From the NCBI RefSeq assembly GCF_018263925.1, contig NZ_JAEVHF010000026.1, positions 1 to 59,111 of the forward strand: a DNA stretch of 59,111 nt, given 5' to 3'. Shown here in pieces: positions 32,173 to 41,125 of the stretch (the first letter of the stretch is position 1; every line of letters begins with the position of its first letter). Source of the DNA: Kistimonas asteriae. Lineage in GTDB: Bacteria > Pseudomonadota > Gammaproteobacteria > Pseudomonadales > Endozoicomonadaceae. Both the position numbers and the translations under genes were made by a program. The notes under the pieces are model-generated. The model did not search any database. It saw only the letters and a program-made list of their open reading frames with translations, and had not been told where the DNA came from.

Positions 32173-33585
32173 ATGGGTTACGGAATAGTACTCGGTACAC
32201 AGAAATACCAGTTCGCTGACCTGAATACACTGATGGCGAAAGCATCGCCGCTGCGTTCCGGTGACTGTCTGGCGGGGATTGCTACTGTCGATGAACAGGA
32301 ACGGGTGGCAGCCCAGCTGACGCTGGCGGATCTTCCCCTGAAAACCTTCCTGAATGAAGCGCTGATTCCCTATGAAACCGATGATGTTACGCGTCTGATT
32401 CTGGATAACCATGACCTTGGGGCATTTGCACCGGTCAGCCATTTAACGGTGGGTGATTTTCGTAACTGGTTATTGAGTGATCGGGTGGATGCAGAAACAC
32501 TCGCCAGCATCCGTACCGGTATTACGCCGGAGATGGCGGCAGCTGTCAGCAAGATCATGCGTATTCAGGATCTGATTCTGGTGGCGAAGAAGTGTCAGGT
32601 CACCACCCGGTTCCGCAATACCATTGGTTTGCCGGGGCGACTGTCGACACGGTTGCAACCCAATCATCCAACCGATGATCCCGCCGGTGTGGCGGCATCA
32701 GTGCTGGATGGTCTGTTGTATGGCAATGGTGATGCGGTGATCGGGATTAATCCGGCGACGGATAACCTGGAGGCTGTTATCCGGTTAATGCATTTGCTGG
32801 ATGAAGTGATTCAGCATTATGCCATCCCGACACAAAGCTGCGTCCTGACGCACGTTACCACCCATATCGAAGCGATGAACCGGGGAGCGCCAGTTGATCT
32901 GGTGTTTCAGTCCATTGCCGGGACGCAGGGCACGAATGAGAGCTTTGGTGTCAGTTTGTCTGTATTGCAGGAAGCCCACGAGGCGGCTTTGGCATTACAG
33001 CGGGGGACGGTTGGCTCGCAATGCATGTATTTTGAGACGGGGCAGGGTAGCGCCTTGTCAGCCAATGCCCATCATGGTGTTGATCAGCAGACCTGTGAAG
33101 CACGTGCTTACGCGGTTGCCCGGCAGTTTGATCCGTTGCTGGTGAATACCGTGGTGGGTTTTATCGGGCCGGAATACCTCTATAACGGCAAGCAGATTAT
33201 CCGTGCCGGGCTGGAAGATCATTTCTGCGGCAAGCTGCTGGGGTTACCCATGGGGTGTGACATCTGTTACACCAACCACGCCGAAGCGGATCAGGATGAT
33301 ATGGATATGCTGCTGACCCAGTTTGCTGCGGCCGGTGGCACATTCATCATGGGCATTCCCGGTTCTGATGACATCATGCTGAACTACCAGACCTCCTCGT
33401 TCCATGATGCGCTTTATGCCCGACAACTGTTAGGGCTTCGCGCCGCGCCAGAATTCGAACACTGGTTGCAGACGATGGGAATTGTGGATCAGGACAACCG
33501 GCTGATACACCATCGGCTAGGTTTGCCGCCAGCGTTTCAGCATGTGATAGTGAACGAAACAGAGGCAACAACAATAACATCATGA
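32173..33585 (+). CDS. eutB: Ethanolamine ammonia-lyase large subunit EutB
   Basis: A 470-residue catalytic TIM-barrel subunit of the adenosylcobalamin-dependent lyase that splits ethanolamine to acetaldehyde and ammonia. Family stretches include RFRNTIGLPGRLSTRLQPNHPTDD, DAVIGINPATDN, LVFQSIAGTQGTNESFG, CMYFETGQGSALSANAHHG and TGSDDIMLNYQ-like GIPGSDDIMLNYQTSSFHD. Length is slightly above the E. coli enzyme (453). Its stop overlaps the eutC start (ATGA). No eutA reactivase or shell proteins are present, the free-enzyme arrangement seen in pseudomonads. Confidence 0.95.
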   Translation: MGYGIVLGTQKYQFADLNTLMAKASPLRSGDCLAGIATVDEQERVAAQLTLADLPLKTFLNEALIPYETDDVTRLILDNHDLGAFAPVSHLTVGDFRNWLLSDRVDAETLASIRTGITPEMAAAVSKIMRIQDLILVAKKCQVTTRFRNTIGLPGRLSTRLQPNHPTDDPAGVAASVLDGLLYGNGDAVIGINPATDNLEAVIRLMHLLDEVIQHYAIPTQSCVLTHVTTHIEAMNRGAPVDLVFQSIAGTQGTNESFGVSLSVLQEAHEAALALQRGTVGSQCMYFETGQGSALSANAHHGVDQQTCEARAYAVARQFDPLLVNTVVGFIGPEYLYNGKQIIRAGLEDHFCGKLLGLPMGCDICYTNHAEADQDDMDMLLTQFAAAGGTFIMGIPGSDDIMLNYQTSSFHDALYARQLLGLRAAPEFEHWLQTMGIVDQDNRLIHHRLGLPPAFQHVIVNETEATTITS

Positions 33586-34415
33586 GTAGTCAGCCTCCGA
33601 CGAAACAGGACTTTCTGATCGATAACCCCTGGCAGTCTCTGCGACGCCATACCGATGCACGCATTGGTTTGGGACGTAGTGGTGTCAGCCTGCCCACCGA
33701 TGCCCACCTCTCTTTCCAGCTGGCCCATGCCCGGGCTCGTGATGCCGTGCATATTCCGCTGGCCATTGATCAGCTGGAGAAAGCGATCCGTGCCTTTTCT
33801 CCTGTGGATATCTGGTCGCTGAAAAGCCGGACCGCTGATCGGGCCACTTATCTCCAGCGGCCGGATCTGGGGCGTTTGCTGAGTCGGGAATCAGAACAGT
33901 TTCTTCGTCAGCACAGCCTTGCAGAAGGATTTGATATCGCCGTGGTGATTGTCGATGGGCTTTCATCGACCGCTGTTCAGCACCATGCGCCGCCGATGCT
34001 GGAACATCTGCTGTCAGCCATTCATCCGTTAGGGTATCGCTGTGCGCCGATCTGCCTGGTCACCCAGGGGCGGGTTGCGGTGGGTGATCCGATCGGTGAA
34101 CTGTTGAATGCCCGGCTGCTGGTGATGATGATCGGGGAGCGACCGGGACTCAGTTCGCCGGATTCCCTGGGGATTTATTTCACCTGGCAGCCACAGTCCG
34201 GTAAGACGGATGCGCAGCGCAACTGCATCTCCAATATTCGCCATGAAGGGCTCAGTTATGAGGAGGCGACGCACAAGCTGATGTACCTCATGCAGGAAGC
34301 GGATCGTCGGCAACTCTCCGGCGTCTACCTGAAAGATGAAACCGATGCCGGCGAGGCATCACTGCCGGGACGAGAAAAGACCGGTAATCTTCTGATAAAC
34401 CGTCATAAGGACTAA
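33582..34415 (+). CDS. eutC: Ethanolamine ammonia-lyase small subunit EutC
   Basis: A 277-residue subunit that completes the cobalamin site of ethanolamine ammonia-lyase with EutB. Recognisable segments are TDARIGLGRSGVSLPTDAHLSFQLAHARARDAVH, a mid-domain DIAVVIVDGLSSTAVQ, the MMIGERPGLSSPDSLGIYFTW stretch and RNCISNIRHEGLSYEEA. Translation is coupled to eutB by a 4-bp overlap. A small membrane-peptide gene begins 2 bp after its stop. Confidence 0.94.
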   Translation: MSSQPPTKQDFLIDNPWQSLRRHTDARIGLGRSGVSLPTDAHLSFQLAHARARDAVHIPLAIDQLEKAIRAFSPVDIWSLKSRTADRATYLQRPDLGRLLSRESEQFLRQHSLAEGFDIAVVIVDGLSSTAVQHHAPPMLEHLLSAIHPLGYRCAPICLVTQGRVAVGDPIGELLNARLLVMMIGERPGLSSPDSLGIYFTWQPQSGKTDAQRNCISNIRHEGLSYEEATHKLMYLMQEADRRQLSGVYLKDETDAGEASLPGREKTGNLLINRHKD

Positions 34416-34417
34416 TT

Positions 34418-34606
34418 GTGGAAAAACTGCCGCTGATTTTGAAGCGTACCCTGTTCTATCCGCTGTTTTTACTCTGCTCAATGGGATTTTACCTGCTGGA
34501 ATGGCGGGGAATGGGGGCGGTTATGGTCGCCATGCTGGTGGCAGGATGTATTCATTGCCTGGTGAACGGGTACGACCTCTGGTTACTGAAAAAACACAGC
34601 AAATAA
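34418..34606 (+). CDS. 62-residue membrane peptide after eutC
   Basis: Starts with GTG 7 bases after AAGGA and 2 bp after eutC, so it is very likely part of the operon. The peptide has two predicted membrane helices (about 9-27 and 32-52), a positively charged start (KLPLILKR) and end (LLKKHSK). No family is recognised. Confidence 0.65.
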   Translation: MEKLPLILKRTLFYPLFLLCSMGFYLLEWRGMGAVMVAMLVAGCIHCLVNGYDLWLLKKHSK

Positions 34607-34718
34607 TATGAGTTGGTGATGTCATCGCCTGATGTGCGGGTTGCTCACGTTAACCAGCGCATTCATCCGATCCTGTTGCTCGCCGATGTTATCCCCAGGA
34701 CGCATTCTGGAATGAGCG

Positions 34719-35300
34719 ATGACGGGATTGGAGATCACAGTACTGGTTTGCCTGTTTCTGGTGGTCGCGTTGATTGCCGGCTTCACCCTGAAAAATGGTA
34801 TCGGCCCCACACCCTCCTGCCGCCGTACGACAGATGCACTGGATAATCTGTTACCTGAGACAACCGATGGTGTGATTATGGAGTTCGGCTGTGGCTGGGG
34901 GGGAATCGCACTGTATCTGGCCAGAAAGTATCCGGAAAATCCGGTGGTTGCCTGGGAGAATTCACCGGTTCCCTGGCTTGTCGCTTATCTGAGAAAGGTG
35001 TTGAGCGGACAGGACAACCTGAGTGTCCGCTATGGGGATTTTCGCCGCGCCTCTCTGGATGATTGCGGGCTTATCTACTGCTATCTCTGCACAGGACAGA
35101 TGCTGCGTATCCGAGAGCTTTTGCTGTCTGCATCGGTTAGCCCACCGTGTCAGCTCGTCAGCAGTACATTCTCCATTCCGGGCTGGACACCCATGTTGGA
35201 GCATCCGATAGGTGACTGGTATGGGAGCCGTCTGTGGGTCTATATGCTGTCCCACCAACCGTCATCGCTTAACGCCTTGAGCCGCTTTTCCTCAAAGTGA
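34719..35300 (+). CDS. Membrane-anchored class I methyltransferase
   Basis: A 193-residue protein with an N-terminal membrane helix (about 4-25) followed by a SAM-binding domain: motif I is VIMEFGCGWGGIALYLARKYP (about 52-72), then an acidic WENSPVPW segment. Similar short anchored methyltransferases of unknown substrate occur widely in proteobacteria. It lies 112 bp after the eut operon and may be separate from it. Its last 61 bp overlap the convergent small gene at 35240-35431. Confidence 0.75.
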   Translation: MTGLEITVLVCLFLVVALIAGFTLKNGIGPTPSCRRTTDALDNLLPETTDGVIMEFGCGWGGIALYLARKYPENPVVAWENSPVPWLVAYLRKVLSGQDNLSVRYGDFRRASLDDCGLIYCYLCTGQMLRIRELLLSASVSPPCQLVSSTFSIPGWTPMLEHPIGDWYGSRLWVYMLSHQPSSLNALSRFSSK

Positions 35301-35431
35301 TCTTCTATGGCGCGACGGATATAGAGCGAACGCTCAGACGCTTTTTCCGGCAGGGGCTCGCTAGCTTTGACCTTCTCCTGGATCAACGGGCGTATAGTCT
35401 TTTCCGTGGTGCTGGTGCGTGGTTCAGTCAT
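35240..35431 (-). CDS. Small ribbon-helix-helix-like protein
   Basis: A 63-residue charged protein. Residues ~30-54 (EKASERSLYIRRAIEDHFEEKRLKAL) resemble the helix-turn-helix part of CopG/RHH repressors and antitoxins. GGGAG lies 7 bases before the ATG, which supports coding. It overlaps the end of the convergent methyltransferase gene by 61 bp. No toxin gene is next to it. Fold assignment is tentative. Confidence 0.55.
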   Translation of the reverse strand: MTEPRTSTTEKTIRPLIQEKVKASEPLPEKASERSLYIRRAIEDHFEEKRLKALSDDGWWDSI

Positions 35432-35622
35432 TGTGCCACTCCCTTTCTTGTTATTACTTGTTATGCGAATGGTGACCGGAGTCTGTTGCCGTTTTATGAC
35501 CTTATTTCGCTATAGGCATTTTTATAAAGCGACAGGCTTGAACTCAAGCGAGATTATACCGGTCGCCTGTAGGAAATATGCCATTGTCGTTTAAATTTCC
35601 GGTAACGGTTCATGGCGCTTTG

Positions 35623-36477
35623 CTACTTTTGTGTAAGCCTCAGTGAACGAAGGTTTTTCTTAACCGTTTGCAATTGCTGCGCCAGCTCCGGCCCCCGTGA
35701 CATGGCGACCCCCATCGCCAGCACATCAATCACCACCAGGTGAGCGATGCGAGATGTTAATGGCGTATAAATATCCGTGTTTTCCGGCACATTGATGGGC
35801 ACATGAATATCACAGGCACTGGCCATGGGCGTGTTGGAAGGACACAGGGCAATGACCTTGGCCATTTGCTTCTGCACCAGTTGGATGACATGTAGCAATT
35901 CCTTGGTGCGTCCGGTCTGTGAAATAGCGATCACGACATCGTCAGGCGTCAGTGTTCCCGCAGACATGGACTGCATGTGAGGATCGGAATAGGCGGCGGT
36001 CGTCACCTGAAGGCGGAAAAACTTATGCTGTGCATCGGTGGCCACAATACCGGAGGCGCCATAGCCATAGAATTCAATCCGTTGCGCCTGACTGAGCAGG
36101 GCGATGGCCTGTTCCAGTTGTGCAGAGTCCAGCTGGTCACGAATATCAATCAGGTTGCTGATGGTGGTGTTGAAGACCATCTGCTTGAAATCGCCGGTGG
36201 ATTCTTCCCCGGTCACTTCAAATTGGCCAAAGCTGGCGCCACTGGCCAGGCTCTGGGCCAGCTGTAGCTTGAAATCCTGAAAACCATGACAACCGATAGC
36301 CCGGCAGAAACGAAGCACCGTAGGCTCACTGACACCACAGTGTGCGGCGAGATCCGCGATGCTGATGTGAATCACATTGGCGGGATGCGCCGCCACATAA
36401 TCCGCTACCTTATGCTCCGACTTCCTGAGAAGAGGTCGATTTTCATCAATATGTTGCAGCAGGTTAGTTGGGGGCAT
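35623..36477 (-). CDS. hexR: RpiR-family regulator HexR
   Basis: A 284-residue DNA-binding regulator of central sugar metabolism that responds to 2-keto-3-deoxy-6-phosphogluconate. The N-terminal RpiR helix-turn-helix is at about 1-77 (ISIADLAAHCGVSEPTVLRFCRAIGCHGFQDFKLQLAQSLASG, a strong HexR signature). The SIS sugar-phosphate domain follows (about 120-250; FYGYGASGIVATDAQHKF and ISQTGRTKELL). It usually controls zwf, edd, gap and related genes, none of which are beside it here. Two operator-like palindromes lie upstream. Confidence 0.92.
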   Translation of the reverse strand: MPPTNLLQHIDENRPLLRKSEHKVADYVAAHPANVIHISIADLAAHCGVSEPTVLRFCRAIGCHGFQDFKLQLAQSLASGASFGQFEVTGEESTGDFKQMVFNTTISNLIDIRDQLDSAQLEQAIALLSQAQRIEFYGYGASGIVATDAQHKFFRLQVTTAAYSDPHMQSMSAGTLTPDDVVIAISQTGRTKELLHVIQLVQKQMAKVIALCPSNTPMASACDIHVPINVPENTDIYTPLTSRIAHLVVIDVLAMGVAMSRGPELAQQLQTVKKNLRSLRLTQK

Positions 36478-36500
36478 TGGATGACCGGTTCATTTTTGGA

Positions 36501-36514
36501 TTGTAGTTATACAA
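36501..36514. promoter_or_regulatory. HexR-like operator, proximal
   Basis: TTGTA-GTTA-TACAA, a perfect 5-4-5 palindrome 24 bp before hexR. It fits the reported HexR pattern TTGT-N7/8-ACAA only loosely (N6 here), but position suggests autoregulation. Confidence 0.5.
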
Positions 36515-36609
36515 CAAGGGTTACAGGGATGGTAGTGGAATGTACCTATCTTTGCGGTGAGTGTGTCCGTAATTGTCAGTAAAACCAATGGTCCGGCCGG
36601 TAATCTTTA

Positions 36610-36624
36610 TGTAGTAAAACTACA
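36610..36624. promoter_or_regulatory. HexR-like operator, distal
   Basis: TGTAGT-AAA-ACTACA, a perfect palindrome 133 bp before hexR that closely resembles HexR sites described in gammaproteobacteria (TGTAGT...ACTACA). The 555-bp gap 36478-37032 otherwise holds only short frames. Confidence 0.6.
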
Positions 36625-36791
36625 GTCATGCTGGCACGTGGTTCTGTCAAAACACAGGAGGGGGATGCAATGGCTGGTAGCAGGGGGTAACCAGTGCATT
36701 AGAATGTCAGACAATTGCAGGTGGAAATAATATTCCAAGGGAATTTTCAGGTTTGTTAAAGGTCTTTAGTAGTTATCAGGAGGGAGGCAAA

Positions 36792-36848
36792 ATGGTTCTT
36801 TCACTACAGGGTATCAAATGTGCGGCCTTGGTTGCTGATCAGAGCTAA
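36792..36848 (+). pseudogene. Possible remnant of a DJ-1/PfpI-family gene start
   Basis: A strong AGGAGGGAGG ribosome site precedes an ATG and 18 codons ending LQGIKCAALVADQS-stop. The opening resembles the first strand of DJ-1/PfpI proteins (K-x-AALV-x-D-GFE), which here breaks off where GFE should follow. No continuation is visible downstream in any frame. It may equally be a short leader peptide. Confidence 0.3.
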
Positions 36849-37032
36849 TGGCATGAATCTGATGCACAATGGCTGCGTACACAATCGGTAAGCCTGTAGT
36901 GTCATTTCTACTTTCAACGAATAAGTCGTTTTTTGCCCATGCTATCTGTCAGGTAATGACTGTTATGGTCCAGGCAGCCTTCCTTCATTTTCTGTTTTTT
37001 TAATTTTTAAGACTGATGACAAGGATGGAAGG

Positions 37033-37812
37033 ATGTTAAACAACATTTTTGCGATAGTGATTTTGTTTTCCCTGCTCACAACCAGTGCGATGGCTTCTCC
37101 GGAGGGTAAGTCCGTTTTTATTGTTGGTTATGGCAGTCTGATGCTGTCCCTGACCCGCACGGTGACAGCACCGGATGTGGCGGATCAGACACTGATCCCG
37201 GTACGGATCAATGGTTATGAGCGTAGCTGGAACCTCTGGCTGGAACAGTACGATATGCGCATGCTGGCCGCTGAAGAGAAGTCAGGGCGATTTGTTAACG
37301 GGTTGGCGTACCGTGTGAATCCACACGACCTCTGGCGTTTTGATGCCCGTGAAGGCCATCGTCACTATCGGCGTATCCGTTTACCGCTCAGTGCCGTTGA
37401 GCTTTATAACCCACAGGATAGTCGTTGGTTTTTTGAGCACTCCGATGAGGTAGAAGTCTACATGTATGTAGCGCTTAAGCATGATATTTCTGATGGGGGG
37501 AATTACCTGGGCAATGGGTATGACCATATGAACAAAAAGATTACCCGTTCCTACCTGGATGTTGTACTGGCTGGTTGTATGGAAGTGGATGACCGCAATC
37601 AGTTGAATGGGCGCTTTATTGGTGACTGCCATATCAGCATGGGGTTGCGCAAACACCATATTGATGATGACCGTCAGAAGCCCCGTTATCCCCGCGCTCC
37701 GGCGAACCTGCTGGACTCCGCCCGCAAGCGGGTCAGGGAACTGGAAGACTACCTGGATCAGGACTGGACTACTTACATGAACCGCATGAACACGGTCTGT
37801 GAAAGCAGTTAG
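37033..37812 (+). CDS. Exported gamma-glutamylcyclotransferase-fold protein
   Basis: A 259-residue protein with a signal peptide (1-21, ending SAMA/S). The mature part has the GGCT fold markers: VGYGSLM (substrate loop, about 33-39) and FDAREGHRHYRRIRL with the candidate catalytic Glu (about 106), followed by YMYVA. GGCT-family enzymes cyclise gamma-glutamyl groups to 5-oxoproline. The extra ~80 C-terminal residues (HISMGLRKHHIDDD...) are not part of the minimal domain. A periplasmic location is unusual for the family. AGGA lies 9 bases before the ATG. Confidence 0.75.
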   Translation: MLNNIFAIVILFSLLTTSAMASPEGKSVFIVGYGSLMLSLTRTVTAPDVADQTLIPVRINGYERSWNLWLEQYDMRMLAAEEKSGRFVNGLAYRVNPHDLWRFDAREGHRHYRRIRLPLSAVELYNPQDSRWFFEHSDEVEVYMYVALKHDISDGGNYLGNGYDHMNKKITRSYLDVVLAGCMEVDDRNQLNGRFIGDCHISMGLRKHHIDDDRQKPRYPRAPANLLDSARKRVRELEDYLDQDWTTYMNRMNTVCESS

Positions 37813-37829
37813 CCTTGACCGGGTTTTGT

Positions 37830-40664
37830 TCAGGCGCGACGGGCGAGAAACTGGCTGAATTCCGTCGCGGGCAGAGGCTTGCTGATGAAATACCCCTGGA
37901 CTTCATCGCAGGCATTGTCGCGCAGGAACTGAAGATGTGATGATTTCTCAACGCCCTCAGCGACTACCTTCAGGTCCAGGCTATGTGCCATGGCGATAAT
38001 GGCGCGGGTAATGGCGGAATCATCCTCGCTGGTATCCAGGCTGCTGATAAAAGAGCGATCGATTTTAAGGGCATCAACCGGGAAGCGCTTCAGGTAGCTG
38101 AGTGATGAATAGCCGGTGCCGAAATCATCAATACTGATCGTCACACCCAGTTGCCGGATGGCATGCAGGGTCTCAATGGTTCGCTCAATATCGTCCATGA
38201 TCAGGCTTTCGGTAAGTTCCAGCTCCAGAAGATGCGGTGGCAGATGGGTTTCGTCAAGAACGGTGCGGATCAGCTCAATCAGCTGCGTCTGACGCAACTG
38301 GCTGACTGAGAGGTTGACGGAAACCCGGATCTCACAACCCTGGTCCAGCCAGGTTCTGGCCTGCTGGCAGGCCTGACGCATGACAAACTCACCAATGTCG
38401 TTAATCAGGCTGCTTTCCTCGGCAATGCTGATAAACCGTCCCGGCGTTATCAGCCCTTCTTCCGGATGATTCCATCGGACCAGCGCTTCCGCTTTGGTGA
38501 TGGTATCGCCAGCCAGCGTCATTTTAGGCTGATAATAGGTTTCCAGTTCACCATTGCAGATCGCCTTGCGCAGGCTGGTTTCCAGTGCGATTCGTTCTTT
38601 GGAGGCAGATTGCAGGTTCCTGTTATAAAACTGCAAATTATTGCCGCCGAGGTATTTGGCCTGTGCCATGGCCATATCGGCCTGGCTGATCAGCGTCTGT
38701 AATTCGCGGGCGTTATCCGGAAACAGCGTGACACCGATACTGGCGCCGATGATGAGCTCATGGTCGTTAATTCGGTATGGCATGGAAACCGCCTGGACAA
38801 TGGTTTCACCCAAGGCGGAGATCGCTTTCTGACTCGGGTTATTATCAATGATGAGGCTGAACTCATCTGCCGCCAGACGCGCCACACTGTGTGCGTGTGA
38901 GGTATGTTGCATCAGGCGACGTGACACCTGCTGCAACAGGTCATCACCCACCTCGTGGCCAAGACTTTCGTTGATCTGTTTGAAACGGTCCAAGTCAATG
39001 GTGATCAGTGCAAAGGACTGTTGCTTGGCATCGGCATAGGCGATGGCTTCATACAGACGTTCACGAAACCGGTTTCGATTAGCCAGACCCGTCAGTGGAT
39101 CATAATTGGCCAGATAGGTCAGACGTTCTTCCGTCTGTTTGTATTCGGTCAGGTCACGGAACAGGCCGACGTAATGTGTAATCCGGCCACTTTGATCGCG
39201 AACTGAACTGATCTGTATCCAGATTGGATAGGTATCGCCATCCTTCCGTCGTTCAATCAATTCGCCTTCATAACGACCCTGTTCAATCAGCGAACTGCCG
39301 ATCTGGTTGTAGAGTTCTTCGTTACCGGCATCTGCCTGAAAATCAGCAATGGTTTTATTGATGATGTCGTCGTTACTGTATCCGGTCAGTTCCTTGAACG
39401 CCTTGTTGATGGCGACAAAGCGGAAGCGGGCATTCAGGACAAAGATCGCTTCGCTGGTGCTCTGAAACAGGGTGAGGGCCAGGCGGGTCTGTCGTTCATG
39501 TTCCATTTCCAGTGAGATATCCCGGCGTGTACCCAGCATGCGGCTTGCGCGTCCTTTGTCGTTCCATTCAACGACCTGGCCGCTGTCTTCTACCCAGACC
39601 CAGGAGCCATTGGCATGCAGTATCCGGTAACGGGCCCGGTACTGATCGGATTTATGTCGCAGGTGGGCAATGATCGCTTTGCGGACACGGGGCGCATCAG
39701 CCGTATGGATTAAAGGTTCCAGGTGGCCTTTGAAACCACTGAGTTTTTCTGTGTCATAGCCAAACAGTTCCTTGAAATGGCTGTGGTAGATCTGTTCGTT
39801 TTCCATGTCCCAGTCCCAGAAGCCCAGACGACTGGCGTCCAGGGCCTGGCTGAGGCGATGTTCACTGTTTTTTAACGCTTCTGTGGTTTCCGAGAGTTCC
39901 CGGGTCCGTTCGGTAACCATCTGCTCAAGTCCCGCATGGGTTTCCTCCAGTTCTTTCTGGGTATCCCTGACTTTGCGGTTTTCATCGGACAATAAATCAC
40001 TGAGCGCCTGGTTACGAAAGCGTCGTTCCAATGATTTGATGGAAAAACGGTGTGCATAAAGTGCGCAATACAAGACAACGCCTAACAGAATAACCTGGAT
40101 AAAGGCCCAGATATCAGTCTGGGGTACCGGATTCATCCACAGGGCAAGCGACACGGGCAAGAGACTTGGCAGGCTGAAACAGATAAAAGCAGGCAGGTAG
40201 CAGGAAAACAGTACGGCGCTTGATAGCAACGCTATTGTCAGCAAAAGCTGTGTTGCGGCGAGATCCATAAAGGTGGAAAACGGCATTAACAGGAGGATCG
40301 CTGCCGCAAAGGAGGCCCCGCTCAGGGATGTACTCATGCAGAAGTAAAGTAGCCACTTCTGATGACCATCCTGTTTTGTATCCTGCGCTTCCCGCAGGAA
40401 ACCTGATGCCAGCGCCTGACGCAATAATCCGAGTGTTGCGAGCCAGGCTGCAATCGGTAACACCAGACTGGTATTGATTGAATTCCACAGCAGCAGAATG
40501 ACACCAGACAGACTGATGCCCAGGATGATGATCATACGCAGTGATCCCTGGTGCAGCAGTTTCAGCTGTTCGGTGCTGATGCGTGCATTAAGCCAGGAAT
40601 AGGACAGCTTCGCCTGTCGGTCATGCGTTATCTGGGGCGTGGATAACAGGTTGTGTTCCTGCAT
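37830..40664 (-). CDS. Membrane PAS-GGDEF-EAL protein, likely c-di-GMP phosphodiesterase
   Basis: A 944-residue sensor. An N-terminal block of about six hydrophobic helices (about 40-190) is followed by a coiled-coil, two PAS domains, a GGDEF-type domain and a C-terminal EAL domain. The GGDEF signature reads AADEF, so cyclase activity is doubtful. The EAL domain keeps EALVRW, ELTES, DDFGTGYSSL, LKIDRSF and AEGVE, all needed for c-di-GMP hydrolysis. I take the ATG at 40664; the frame is open to 40775 only with a TTG start. It is convergent with the GGCT-fold gene (17-bp gap). Confidence 0.9.
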   Translation of the reverse strand: MQEHNLLSTPQITHDRQAKLSYSWLNARISTEQLKLLHQGSLRMIIILGISLSGVILLLWNSINTSLVLPIAAWLATLGLLRQALASGFLREAQDTKQDGHQKWLLYFCMSTSLSGASFAAAILLLMPFSTFMDLAATQLLLTIALLSSAVLFSCYLPAFICFSLPSLLPVSLALWMNPVPQTDIWAFIQVILLGVVLYCALYAHRFSIKSLERRFRNQALSDLLSDENRKVRDTQKELEETHAGLEQMVTERTRELSETTEALKNSEHRLSQALDASRLGFWDWDMENEQIYHSHFKELFGYDTEKLSGFKGHLEPLIHTADAPRVRKAIIAHLRHKSDQYRARYRILHANGSWVWVEDSGQVVEWNDKGRASRMLGTRRDISLEMEHERQTRLALTLFQSTSEAIFVLNARFRFVAINKAFKELTGYSNDDIINKTIADFQADAGNEELYNQIGSSLIEQGRYEGELIERRKDGDTYPIWIQISSVRDQSGRITHYVGLFRDLTEYKQTEERLTYLANYDPLTGLANRNRFRERLYEAIAYADAKQQSFALITIDLDRFKQINESLGHEVGDDLLQQVSRRLMQHTSHAHSVARLAADEFSLIIDNNPSQKAISALGETIVQAVSMPYRINDHELIIGASIGVTLFPDNARELQTLISQADMAMAQAKYLGGNNLQFYNRNLQSASKERIALETSLRKAICNGELETYYQPKMTLAGDTITKAEALVRWNHPEEGLITPGRFISIAEESSLINDIGEFVMRQACQQARTWLDQGCEIRVSVNLSVSQLRQTQLIELIRTVLDETHLPPHLLELELTESLIMDDIERTIETLHAIRQLGVTISIDDFGTGYSSLSYLKRFPVDALKIDRSFISSLDTSEDDSAITRAIIAMAHSLDLKVVAEGVEKSSHLQFLRDNACDEVQGYFISKPLPATEFSQFLARRA

Positions 40665-41125
40665 GATCTCAGCATTTGCGTCTGGGCGTAGCCGGTATCG
40701 TTCCTTTCCCGGGATCGGTGCCGGTCGTGCCGTCGTTGTTGTTTTTGTCAGGGTGCTTCCATGCCAAGGGTGCAAACGTTGTCGGAAAGGTGGGTAATGA
40801 CATTCAGTAATCTTCCCGGTCCATCGTACTGAAAGGAAACATTATTCGTTAATGTACGATGGTGCATCTTTTGTTTGCCTGATTATTAAATCGCAATCCG
40901 TAGTGTGGCTGCAACACACAGGCCAATATTTACGTTCGAGATACGACGCTGATCACACAGATTTACCCGTCATACCGGACAGTCTGGTAATGGTGCGCGA
41001 AATTGCCGGGTGTGATGAAGCAACGTCCCGATCCCTTGGAGAGGACAGTTTCCCGAATTCCCGGTTTATGGGGGCCATGGCTCTCGGTTACACTTGAGGT
41101 TTTCAATTTCCTTCCGGCTGCAATA
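40665..41125. other. Intergenic stretch between the EAL gene and uvrD
   Basis: 461 bp with no convincing gene. It should contain the two divergent promoters; I see no LexA box, although uvrD is SOS-controlled in some relatives. Confidence 0.5.
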
